A stretch of 64,000 bases of DNA from Crossiella cryophila. Lineage in GTDB: Bacteria; Actinomycetota; Actinomycetes; Mycobacteriales; Pseudonocardiaceae. Of this stretch, positions 42,352 to 51,400 are shown in pieces; positions within the stretch are counted from its first letter, which is position 1, and the number at the start of each line of letters is the position of its first letter. The notes beneath the pieces were generated by a model. That model was not told where the DNA came from. It searched no databases and saw only the letters and a program-made list of their open reading frames with translations. The stretch lies in NCBI RefSeq assembly GCF_014204915.1, contig NZ_JACHMH010000001.1, forward strand, positions 7,093,501-7,157,500, in the 5' to 3' direction. Both the position numbers and the translations under genes were made by a program.

Positions 42352-42954
42352 TCAGCCGTGGTGGGCGCGGAGATACTTGGTGTTGTCGTTGAACTCGCCG
42401 ATACCGGGCGCAGGCAAGTCCATGGTGCGGGAGTGATCTGTGGCGGTCCGCTGGGTGAACCGGCCCTTGTCGCAGCCGTTCCAACCATGCACTGAGGACA
42501 GGTTGAGCTGCCACCACGGAGTCATCTTGATCCGGTAGCCATCCTTGTCGCAGTTGCCCTTATCGCCGTACACCTGGTCGTTGGCACGCCCGTACTTCTC
42601 GTCCTCGTAGAGGGAGACCAGGTGGGTCTTGGCCAGGGGCTCGATCTCCTTGAGCTTGGCGGAGGCCTCGTTCAAGTCGGAGCCGCACACGGTCAGCGGG
42701 TCCTTGTCGTCGTCGGGGGCGTCCTTGACAGCCAGCATCGCGCAGTACTGGTCTGCCGGGTGGTCGGCCTTGTCGGCCAGCACATGCGGGGCCACATAGG
42801 GCTTCGGGCTGGGGTCGGTGGCGAGGATGTCCCACAGGTCCCTTGGGTGCAGGCCGCTGGCCGCGGAGGCGGTGCCCGTCATGCCAAGCGCGGCCACGAC
42901 GGCCAGCGACACACCCAGGGCCTTCTTGGCGCCCATGCTCTTGATCAACTTCAT
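42352..42954 (-). CDS. Small secreted cysteine-containing protein
   Basis: The protein has 200 residues. A signal peptide (LIKSMGAKKALGVSLAVVAALGMTGTASA) is followed by a mature part with six Cys. The C-terminal half (NCDKDGYRIKMTPWWQLNLSS, GWNGCDKGRFTQR, GEFNDNTKYLRAHHG) resembles secreted beta/gamma-crystallin or peptidase-inhibitor I36-like actinomycete proteins, but I am not certain. The ribosome site before ATG 42954 is weak. It sits among transposon remnants and may have arrived with them. Confidence 0.6.
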   Translation of the reverse strand: MKLIKSMGAKKALGVSLAVVAALGMTGTASAASGLHPRDLWDILATDPSPKPYVAPHVLADKADHPADQYCAMLAVKDAPDDDKDPLTVCGSDLNEASAKLKEIEPLAKTHLVSLYEDEKYGRANDQVYGDKGNCDKDGYRIKMTPWWQLNLSSVHGWNGCDKGRFTQRTATDHSRTMDLPAPGIGEFNDNTKYLRAHHG

Positions 42955-42985
42955 AAGGGCATGCTGTCAGCGCAGGCCGGTCCGA

Positions 42986-43059
42986 ATGTTGCTTCCCGGT
43001 CGGCCCTTCGTTGCCGATTCGGTTCCGGATGTTGCTTCCCGGTCGACCTTTCGTTGCCG
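42986..43059. repeat. Two 31-bp direct repeats upstream of the secreted protein gene
   Basis: ATGTTGCTTCCCGGTCGNCC with the following TTCGTTGCCG occurs at 42986-43016 and 43029-43059, 29 of 31 bases identical, period 43 bp. They lie 32-105 bp upstream of the start codon of the gene at 42954. Confidence 0.7.
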
Positions 43060-43140
43060 GCGGATTCCAGGGGTGGTTGCCACACAGGTGATCAACTGAC
43101 TTCGGTCGTTAGGGGTCGCGACTCATCGGAACGCGTTGTG

Positions 43141-43335
43141 TCACATGGCTTTTCCGGACGGCAGGGCGTGTATGGCTGACCTGTGGGGCTGGTCGTGTTC
43201 GTGGTCGGAGAGCAGGCTTGCGATGGCACGGATGTTGTCGTTGAGTGTGTCCCTGCGGCTGAGGTGACGGGTGAGGCTGCGCCAGTTCTGAAGATGGGCG
43301 ATGGTGTGCTCGACTCGGGCTTGTCGGCGAGCAGG
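43141..43335 (-). pseudogene. C-terminal fragment of an IS transposase (DDE type)
   Basis: About 60 codons read ARVEHTIAHLQNWRSLTRHL, then NDNIRAIASLLSDHEHD and a TGA at 43143-43141. This is the C-terminal ARVEH...LQNW end of DDE transposases of the IS5-like group, containing the last catalytic Glu. The rest of the gene is absent. Confidence 0.7.
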
Positions 43336-43341
43336 TCGATC

Positions 43342-44030
43342 TGGCGGTGTCGGTGTTGATCACCAACTACAACCAGACGCTGCAGGTGCTCTCCCAGATC
43401 GGACGGGTCAACCTCGGTGACGGCCAGGGCACGGTCGGGGTGGGCGGGTTTGCCCACGAGCCGGCAGAACTCCGCGCGCTGTCCCAACCACTTGTCCGGG
43501 GTCAGCAGGTAGGTCGCGGGGCCGGAGTAGCGCCGCGAGCCGGGCACGTGCACTTCGCCAGTGCGCAGCCCATCGCGCAGTCCGAGCAGGGTGCACAGCT
43601 CCCAGTAGTCCCGGTAGGCGCTGGTGCTCCCGGACTTGCGCGCGGTGTCGAGGTCGCCGCGCCACCGTGCGGGCACGAACCCCTCCAGCGCCCCGTCGGG
43701 AACGCGCCGCGCGCCGGTGGCGTTGAGTTCGCGCAGGATCTCCACCGCCTCCAGCAGACCGGCCGCCGCGGTCCCACCGGCGAACGAGACGGCGTCCAGG
43801 ACCTGCGCGGTCAAGCGGCGGCCGACGGTGGCCAGGAACCGGTGCCGCCCAGCCGGGAGCACTGACAGGTCCAGGGCGTCGGCACCCAGGCCGCGCGGGA
43901 ACTCCAGCTTCGCGACCTCCGCCTTGATCGCGGCCGGGGATGCCTCGACCGTTCGCGAACACCTGCGCCGCCACCCACGCCTCCAGCCAGTACCCGAAGA
44001 TCCCCAGTTCAGAAGCCTGTCGAGCCATAT
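43342..44030 (-). pseudogene. Tn3-family transposase remnant
   Basis: Segments of a Tn3-type transposase are visible: QASELGIFGYWLEAW (near 44010), then after a frame change AIKAEVAKLEFPRGLG, LPAGRHRFLATVGRRLTAQVLD, LLEAVEILRELNATGARRVP, FVPARWRGDLDTA, YRDYWELCTLLGLRDGLRTGEV and LVGKPAHPDRALAVTEVD. Only the middle region is present; the C-terminal DDE catalytic domain and the true start are missing, and it runs into the IS fragment. Confidence 0.75.
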
Positions 44031-44083
44031 CCGCCCGAAATTTCCTGAGTACTACGGCGACCCCGTCAAGCCGCAGGTGATGA

Positions 44084-44098
44084 TTTCATCAGAAGTGA
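44084..44098 (+). promoter_or_regulatory. Operator copy in front of the TetR gene
   Basis: TTTCATCAGAAGTGA is identical to the site in front of the dioxygenase operon (42004-42018, - strand). It lies 21-35 bp upstream of the TetR ATG, consistent with autoregulation and control of the catabolic operon by this TetR. Confidence 0.75.
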
Positions 44099-44119
44099 CA
44101 TCCCCGTAGGATCGCCGTC

Positions 44120-44746
44120 ATGACGACCCGCCTCGACCGCCGCAAGACCGAGACCCGGCGCAAGCTGCTGGACGCGGCCAGGGCCATGCTCGCCGCGGGC
44201 ACCGCGCACCAGGCGAGCATCCAGGAGATCACCGACGCCGCCGATGTCGGCTTCGGCTCCTTCTACAACCACTTCCCCAGCAAGACCGAGCTGTTCGGCG
44301 CCGCGGTCGAGGACGTCCTGGAGGAGATCGGCGGGCAGCTCGACGAACTGGGCAGCAGCCTGCCCGACCCCGCCGCGGCCTTCGCGCAGTCCGTCCGTCT
44401 GGCCGGGCGGCTCGCCCGCCAACGTCCGCAGATCGCCCAGGTCATGGTGCGGCACGGCGTGGCCTACCTGGACTCCGAGCGCGGCCTGGCGCCCAGGGCG
44501 TTGCGGGACATCACCGCCGGGATCGAGTCGGGCCGGTTCCGGGTGGCCAACCCGAAACTGGCCATGGCCACGGTGGCCGGGTCACTGCTGGCGGCGCTGC
44601 ACCTGTCGCTGACCGACCCGGACTTCGACGAGGACGCCGTCTACGACCAGCTCGCCGAACAGTTCCTGTGCATGCTCGGCATGCCGCAGGCCGAGGCCCA
44701 CGCGCTGGTCGGCACGCCACTGCCGGTGCTCACGCCGGAGCGGTGA
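44120..44746 (+). CDS. TetR-family regulator of the aromatic operon
   Basis: The protein has 208 residues. The HTH reads RRKLLDAARAMLAAGTAHQASIQEITDAADVGFGSFYNHFPSKTELF (residues about 13-60), followed by a TetR_C-type ligand domain. The same 15-bp site occurs before this gene and before the aromatic operon 2.1 kb away, so it most likely represses both and is released by a pathway aromatic. The 3' end overlaps the convergent rhamnosidase gene by 17 bp. Confidence 0.86.
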   Translation: MTTRLDRRKTETRRKLLDAARAMLAAGTAHQASIQEITDAADVGFGSFYNHFPSKTELFGAAVEDVLEEIGGQLDELGSSLPDPAAAFAQSVRLAGRLARQRPQIAQVMVRHGVAYLDSERGLAPRALRDITAGIESGRFRVANPKLAMATVAGSLLAALHLSLTDPDFDEDAVYDQLAEQFLCMLGMPQAEAHALVGTPLPVLTPER

Positions 44747-47700
44747 ACACGTAGGACCCGGCGGGCAGGAAGTACGTGCCGGGCGCTGACGGCACTGCCT
44801 CGGCCGGTGCGCTGATGGCCGCCGACCGATCGGTCGGGACGCGTACCGTGGCCGACACCCCGGCCGGGATGGTCACGCGCAGGGTGAGCGTGCCGCCGGA
44901 GATCGACCAGTCGCTGGCGGCCGCGCCGTACGGGGTTTCCAGCGCCGACTTCGCCGAGGTGAGGCCGCCGCCTGGGCGGGGAGCGACCAGCAGCGCGGAG
45001 TAGGCCGGGTCCGCTGGGGCGAGCCCACCGACCGTTCGGTAGAGGAAGTCGCCGACCGAGCCGAGGCCGTAGTGGTTGAAGGAGTTCATCCCCGGGTCGT
45101 GGAAACCACCGCCCGGCCGGATGCCGTCCCAGCGCTCCCAGATCGTGGTGGCGTCCTTGCCGATCATGTAGCCCCAGCCGGGGAAGTCCGGTTGCAGCAG
45201 CACCCGGTAGGCCAGGTCGGCGTGCCCGTGCCCGGCCAGCACCGGCAGCAGGTTCTCCACCCCGAGGAAGCCGACGCTGAGGTGCCCGCCGGCAGCGGTG
45301 ACCTTGGCCGCGAGCCGGTCTGCCACCGACCGCACCCGATCGGCGGGGACCAGGCCGAAGGCCAGCGCGAGGACGTGCGCGGTCTGGCTGCCTGTACCGA
45401 CCGTTCCGTCGGCGGCGATGAACTTCCGGGTGAACGCGGTGGCGACCTGGTCGGCCAGTGTGCCGTAGCGGGTGGCTTCCGCGGTGCGGCCGGTGGCCGC
45501 GGCCATCCTGGACAGCAGGCGCGCCGACCAGCTGAAGAACGCGGTGGAGACCACGTCCCGCGCGGTGTCGTCGTTGACGTTGAGCCAGTCGCCGAAGGTC
45601 GGGCGATCCCGGATCAGGTCGGGACCGGCGGTGGACCGCAGGTAGTCGACCCAGCGGACCATCGCGGGGAAGTGCTTGTCGATCACGCCGGTGTCGCCGT
45701 AGCGCTGCCACAGGGTGTGCGGCACGATCACGCCCGCGTCACCCCAGCCCGCCGAGCCCGCCCCGGTCAGCACGCCGGGTGCCACGTCGGTGAACGCGCC
45801 GTCGGGGTGTTGCGCGTCGACCATGTCGTCGGCGAACTTGCCGAGCAGGTTGCGCACGTCGAGGTTGAACGCCGAGGTGCCCGCGAAGATCGCGATATCG
45901 CCGGTCCAGCCCAGCCGTTCGTCCCGTTGCGGGCAGTCGCTCGGGATGGACAGCATGTTGGCCCGTTCACCCCAGAGGATGTTGTGCTGCAACTGGTTCA
46001 GCATCGGGCTCGAGGTGCTGAAGGTGCCGCTGCGGGCACCGCTGGTCCACATCGCGCGCCCGGTGAGGGTGCCGGTGGTCGGCGCGGCCGGCAGGCCGGT
46101 CAGCTCCACGTACCGGTAGCCGTGCACGGTGAACCGGGGCTCGTAGACCTCCGGCTTTCCGTTGCCCGCCAAGATGAAGCGGTCCGTGACGGCGGCCGCA
46201 CGCAGGTTGTCGGTGTAGATGGTGCCGTCGGGGTTGAGCACCTCGGCGTGCCGCATGGTCACCGTGGTCCCGGCCGGTCCGGTCACCTCCAGGCGGTTCC
46301 AGCCGCTGAAGTTCTGGCCGAGGTCCAGTACCCACACGCCCGGCTTGGGCTGGGTGATGGCGACCGGCCGGAACTCCTGCTGCACCCGCACCCCGTTGTC
46401 CGCCTGGGGAACCAGGTTCGGCTTGGCACCCGTACGCACCCCCGCGCCCGGCCAGCCGCGGTCGTCGAATCCGGGGCTGTCCCAGCCGCCGGCCTCGGCG
46501 CGGGCGTCGTAGGTCTCGCCGTGGTAGAGGTCGTCGGCGCGGATCGGTCCGTCGATGGTCTTCCAGCTGCCGTCGGTACGCACGAGGGTGCTGGTGCCGT
46601 CGGGGTGGGTGAGGTGGAGCTGGGCGGAGTACCAGGGCTGGGTGCCGTAGCGCTGGGCGCCCGCGATGCCGATGCTGCCGGAGTACCAGCCATTGCCGAG
46701 CAGCGCGGCCAGGGTGTTCTCGCCCTGGCGGATCTGCCGGGTCACGTCGGACACCTTGTACTGCAGGCGTTTTCCGTAGTCGGTCCAGCCTGGGGCCAGC
46801 ACTTCGGTGTCTACTTTGGACCCGTTGAGCCTGGTCTCGTGCAGGCCCAGCGCGGTGCTGAGCAGGTTCGCCCGCACGACCGGCTTGCTCACGGTGAAAC
46901 TCTTGCGCAGCAACGGGGCCGGGCGACTGACCGCCACCTTGGACTCCCACGGGCCGCCGCCGTAGGTCGCCAGCGCCCGCGCGGCAGGCCACCCGCTGTC
47001 GTCGAACCCTGGCAGCTCCCAACCCGCCGGTCCGGTCTGATCGGACTTCCAGCCGCTGTCGGTCACCACTGACTGTCCACTGGGGACAGTAAGACTGGCG
47101 ATCACCCCGGCCGGGCTCTGGCTGGTGTTCTCGGCGCGGATGGCGATGGTGTTGGTACCAGCTTTGAGTTTGCCCGTCAGATCCAGCACGGCCGCCCGTT
47201 TCCACGAGTCGGGCGCGCGGTCGGCCGAACTCACCTCGACGCCGTTGACCCACACGGACGCGGTGTCGTCGCCGGTGACCACCAGGGTCGCCTTCGCGGG
47301 TGCGGCGGCGAGGTCGAAGGTGCAGCGGAAGTGCCGGGTCGCGGCCGGGACACCGGCGAGCGGATCGCCCTCCGGGTACCAGATCCAGCTCGCGCCCGCG
47401 AGGCTCGGGGCGGTCCCGGCACTGCCGATGAACTCGCCCGACCACTCGGTCGAGGGAGTACGCAGGCTGGTCTCGAAGCGCTGGGTCGCACTCCAGCGGC
47501 TGGCCCTGCCCTGGCCGTCCCAGACCCGCACCCGCCAGGTGTAGGCGGTCAGCGAACCGAGTGGCGGGCCGTCGTAGGGCACGTCGACCTGCTGGGTGGC
47601 GGCGACCCGGCCGCTGTCCCAGACTTCGCGACCGGCGGCGGAAACTACCACCTGGTAGGCGGATTGGCGTTGCCGCGCCTGGGCCGAGGCCAGTTTCCAG

Positions 47701-48386
47701 CCGAAGCGCGGTCGCGCCGGGTCGATGCCCAGCGGGTCGCGCCGGTGTTCGACGGTCGCCTCGGCCACGCTCAGCGGGGAGCCACCCGCGGGACCGGGCG
47801 CGGTGATGCCCCGACCCCAGGGCGCGATGCCGTAGCCGCCCAGGTCCGCGACGCTCCCCCAGTCACCGTCGGCAAAACCGGGCTGCTCCCAGCCTTCCGG
47901 GACGGCCTGGGTGGACTTCCAGCTGCCGTCGGTGACCAGCTCGGTCGTCCCCGACGCGGTGGCGATGTGCAGGCGGCCGAGCAGTCCGGCGGGCCCCATC
48001 GTGTTGCGGGCGGACACGGCGAGGGTGTTGCCGCCCGCGCGCAAGGCCGGGCGCAGGTCGACCACGAGCGCGGTGCGCCACGAGCCGGGGTCGCGGGGCG
48101 AGGAGGCAAGGGGTTTGCCGTTGAGCCACACGTCGACCATGTCGTCGGCGGTGACCACGAACCGGGCGTCACGGACCGCGCCCTCGGCGACGGTGAACGT
48201 CTTGCGGAAGTAGCGGGTCGCCGCGGGTGCGTCGAGCTGTGGCCTGCCCTCGGCATGCCAGACCCAGTGCGCGCCGGACAGTTCGGCGAGTGGGGCGGCG
48301 TCCACGGGTGGTGCCGCGGAGACAGGGAGGACCAGCAGTGCCGCGAATGCGGCGGTGACGGCTCGGGTGAACGTCGAGAACGGCAT
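44730..48386 (-). CDS. Secreted GH78 alpha-L-rhamnosidase
   Basis: The protein has 1218 residues, longer than the usual about 900-1050. A signal peptide (to about residue 30) is followed by two tandem jelly-roll modules of the same kind (WVWHAEGRPQLDAPAATRYFRKTF near 40 and WIWYPEGDPLAGVPAATRHFRCTF near 345), separated by a fibronectin-like region (AYTWRVRVWDGQGRASRWS). The Bac_rhamnosid_N domain (LLSTALGLHETRLNG), the CBM67-like part and the (alpha/alpha)6 catalytic domain then follow, the last with SDCPQRDERLGWTGDIAIF carrying the catalytic acid and YGDTGVIDKHFPAMVRWVDY. It releases rhamnose from plant or microbial glycans. GGGAG precedes ATG 48386. A LacI-type operator lies just upstream. 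Confidence 0.92.
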   Translation of the reverse strand: MPFSTFTRAVTAAFAALLVLPVSAAPPVDAAPLAELSGAHWVWHAEGRPQLDAPAATRYFRKTFTVAEGAVRDARFVVTADDMVDVWLNGKPLASSPRDPGSWRTALVVDLRPALRAGGNTLAVSARNTMGPAGLLGRLHIATASGTTELVTDGSWKSTQAVPEGWEQPGFADGDWGSVADLGGYGIAPWGRGITAPGPAGGSPLSVAEATVEHRRDPLGIDPARPRFGWKLASAQARQRQSAYQVVVSAAGREVWDSGRVAATQQVDVPYDGPPLGSLTAYTWRVRVWDGQGRASRWSATQRFETSLRTPSTEWSGEFIGSAGTAPSLAGASWIWYPEGDPLAGVPAATRHFRCTFDLAAAPAKATLVVTGDDTASVWVNGVEVSSADRAPDSWKRAAVLDLTGKLKAGTNTIAIRAENTSQSPAGVIASLTVPSGQSVVTDSGWKSDQTGPAGWELPGFDDSGWPAARALATYGGGPWESKVAVSRPAPLLRKSFTVSKPVVRANLLSTALGLHETRLNGSKVDTEVLAPGWTDYGKRLQYKVSDVTRQIRQGENTLAALLGNGWYSGSIGIAGAQRYGTQPWYSAQLHLTHPDGTSTLVRTDGSWKTIDGPIRADDLYHGETYDARAEAGGWDSPGFDDRGWPGAGVRTGAKPNLVPQADNGVRVQQEFRPVAITQPKPGVWVLDLGQNFSGWNRLEVTGPAGTTVTMRHAEVLNPDGTIYTDNLRAAAVTDRFILAGNGKPEVYEPRFTVHGYRYVELTGLPAAPTTGTLTGRAMWTSGARSGTFSTSSPMLNQLQHNILWGERANMLSIPSDCPQRDERLGWTGDIAIFAGTSAFNLDVRNLLGKFADDMVDAQHPDGAFTDVAPGVLTGAGSAGWGDAGVIVPHTLWQRYGDTGVIDKHFPAMVRWVDYLRSTAGPDLIRDRPTFGDWLNVNDDTARDVVSTAFFSWSARLLSRMAAATGRTAEATRYGTLADQVATAFTRKFIAADGTVGTGSQTAHVLALAFGLVPADRVRSVADRLAAKVTAAGGHLSVGFLGVENLLPVLAGHGHADLAYRVLLQPDFPGWGYMIGKDATTIWERWDGIRPGGGFHDPGMNSFNHYGLGSVGDFLYRTVGGLAPADPAYSALLVAPRPGGGLTSAKSALETPYGAAASDWSISGGTLTLRVTIPAGVSATVRVPTDRSAAISAPAEAVPSAPGTYFLPAGSYVFTAPA

Positions 48387-48407
48387 GGGGCGCTCCCTGA
48401 CTGGCTA

Positions 48408-48421
48408 TTGAAACGTTTCAA
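48408..48421. promoter_or_regulatory. LacI-type operator upstream of the rhamnosidase
   Basis: TTGAAACGTTTCAA is a perfect 14-bp palindrome with the central CG of LacI-family operators. It lies 22-35 bp upstream of the ATG. No LacI-family gene is in the window. Confidence 0.7.
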
Positions 48422-48488
48422 CACCGTGGGGTTGCCACGATAGCCAGCGGGAGCACCGTTGTGTGGGTCTGACCGGACCCGGCCGCGA

Positions 48489-51400
48489 TCACCTCATCAG
48501 CCACTCCCGCACCAGATTCGCGGTGGCCGGGGCGTGTTCCTCCATCAGGGTGTAGTGGTCGCCCGCCGTGGTCCGCGACAACGAGCCGGGGGCCACGTCC
48601 GCGATCGCGCCCGCGATCAGTGGCACCTCGGCGCGCACCGACAGCACCGGCACGGGCAGTGCGGCGGGGGTGAATTCGGCGAACAGGTCGCAGTTCCAGG
48701 CCATCGCGGACAGGCCGGTGCCGGTGAGGTCGCGGATCAGGTCGGTGCGCTGGGTCATGCCCGCCATCAGCGCGGTGACGAACTCGGGCATGCGATCGGC
48801 CGGGGGCAGGTAGGTGTCCAGCAGCACCACCGATTCCAGGGCCGCGCCGCGGGCCAGCAGCAGCTCGGCCAGGCGCAGCGCGAGCAGGCCGCCGGAGGAG
48901 TAGCCGATGAGGCTGAACGGGCCATCGGTGTGCTTCTCGATGCGGTCGGCCTGGACCTGGGTGAGGACTTCCGCGGAGGCGGCCAGGGGTTCGTCGTCCA
49001 GGAAGCCGGGGGTGGTCAGGACGTCGATGGGGTGGGCGCCGTCGAAACCGGCGGCGAAGCGGGCGTAGGAGTGCGCGCCGGCCAGGGGCACCAGCGGGGT
49101 CAGGCAGATCAGGCGGGTGGGGGCCGGGCCGGTGCTCAGCGGGGTGATCGCGGGGGTGCCGGGATCGGTGTGGAAGCGCGGGCGGTTGCGGGCCACCGTG
49201 CGCAGCAGGTCGAAGCCCCGCGCGCCGTCGCCGTCGTTGATGGCGTTCAGGCAGAGCTGGGCGACCAGGTCGGTAACCGGGGCCGGGGCGGGCTCGGCGG
49301 CCGTGGGGGTGCCCAGCAAGTGGCGGGCGAGGGCCCTTGGGGTGGGGTGGTCGAAGGCGATGGTGGTTGACAGGCGTTGTGCGGTGGCCGCGCCGAGGCG
49401 GTTGCGGAGTTCCACCGCGGTAAGGGAATCCAGGCCGAGCTGGGTGAACAGGGCGTCCGGGGCGACCTCCTCGGGGCCGGTGTGGCCGAGGACTTCGGCG
49501 GCAGTGCTGCGGACCAGGGTCAGCAGGCCCTCCTCGGTGCTGGGCGGGGTGGCGGTGCTCGCGGTCCGGCGGGTGCCGCGGACCAGTGCGGAGAGCAGCC
49601 GGGGCGGGGTGGGCTGGAAGGCCGGGAGGTGCAGGCGAGCCGCCATCACCTGCGGGTCGGGGGCGGTGACCAGGGCGTCGAACAGGGCCAGGCCCTGGGA
49701 CTCGGTGAGCGGGAGCAGGCCGGAGCGGGTCAGCCGGGTGCGGTCGATCCCGGCGGTCATCGCGCTGGGCAGGTCCCACAGGCCCCAGGCGATGGCCACC
49801 GCGGGCAGACCGTGCGCGTGCCGGTGCTGGGCGAGTGCGTCCAGCATGGCGTTTGCGGCGGCGTAGTTGCCCTGGCCCGCCGCGCCGAACACGCCCGCTG
49901 CCGAGGAGAACAGCACGAACGCGGCCAGGTCGAGGTCGGCGGTCAGCTCGTGCAGCAGCCGGGCGGCTTCGGCCTTGGGGGCGATGACCTTGGCCAGGCG
50001 GGCGGGGGTGAGGTCGGCCAGCACACCGTCGTCGAGGACCCCGGCGGCGTGCACGACCGCGGTCAGCGGGTGCTCGGCCGGGACGGCGGCGAGCAGGGCG
50101 CGAACCTGGTCCGGGTCGGTGGTGTCGGTGGCGGTGATCGCGACCCGTGCGCCCGCCGCGGACAGTTCGGCCTGTAGCTCGGCCGCGCCGGGTGCGTCCG
50201 GGCCGCGGCGACCGGCCAGCAGCAGGCTGCGCACCCCGTGCTGGTGCACCAGGTGGCGGGCCAGCGCGGCGCCCAGTCCCCCGGTGCCGCCGGTGATCAG
50301 GACGGTGCCGTCCGGGTCGAGTGCGCGCGGGACGGTGAGCACGACCTTGCCGATGTGCTTGGCCTGGCTCAGATACCGGAAGGCGTCCGGGGCGCGGCGC
50401 AGGTCCCAGGTGGTGATCGGCAGTGGGGTCAGCTCACCGGTGGCGAAGAGGTCCAGCAGTTCGCGGAGCATCTCGCCAATGCGCTCGGGGCCCGCGTCGG
50501 AGAGGTCGAACGGCAGGTAGCCCACCTCGGCCGGTGGGTTGGCGCGCAGGTCGGTCTTGCCCATCTCGGCGAACCGACCGCCCGGTCGGAGCAGGCGCAG
50601 TGAGGCGTCGACGAACTCCCCGGCCAGGGAGTTGAGCACGGCGTCCAGCTCGCTGCCGGCGAAGGCGTCCGCGAAGTCCAGGGTGCGGGAGGAGGCGAGG
50701 TGATCGCGGTCGACGCCGAGCGCGGCCACGGCGTCCTGCTTGCCGGGGCTGGCGGTGGCGTAGACCTCCGCGCCGAGGCGGCGGGCCAGCTGGATGGCGG
50801 CCATGCCGACGCCGCCCGCGCCGGAGTGCACCAGGATCCGTTGGCCCGGCTTGAGTTCGAGGAGGTCGTGCAGGGCGTAGTAGGCGGTGAGGAAGACCGC
50901 GGGCACGCTCGCGGCGCGGACGAAGTCCCAGTCGGCGGGCATCCGGGCCAGCAGCCGGTGATCGGTGACGGTCTCGGGGCCGAACGCGCCGGTGACCATG
51001 CCGAACACCCGGTCGCCTGGCTGTAGATCGCGCACGCCCGAACCGGTTTCCAGGACTACGCCCGCGGCTTCCACGCCGAGCCGGGTCAGGTCGCCGGGGA
51101 CCATGCCGAGGGCGATCAGCACGTCCTTGAAGTTGACCCCGGCGGCGCGCACGCCGATCCGCACCTGTCCCTCGGCCAGTGGTTCGGTCGGGATCGAGGT
51201 CAGGGTCAGCTCGTCGAGGCTGCCGGTGGTGGAGCCGGTGAGCAGCCAGGGTTCGATGGGTGGGGTCAGCGCGGGTGGGCGGCGGGTCAGGCGGGGGGCG
51301 AGGTAGTCGTTGCCGCGCAAGGCGAGTTGGGGTTCGCCGGTGGCGGCCAGGGTGGACAGTTCGGTCGCGGCGAGCGGGCGGTTGGTGTCCAGGAGGATGA

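Noticed and set aside
43092-43862. Single 256-residue hypothetical protein
   Set aside because: The frame fuses a Tn3 transposase middle region with out-of-frame IS transposase sequence; it is better described as two transposon remnants.
45072-47072. 666-residue open frame on the + strand
   Set aside because: Antisense to the GH78 rhamnosidase, which has clear domains; no motif in the antisense product.
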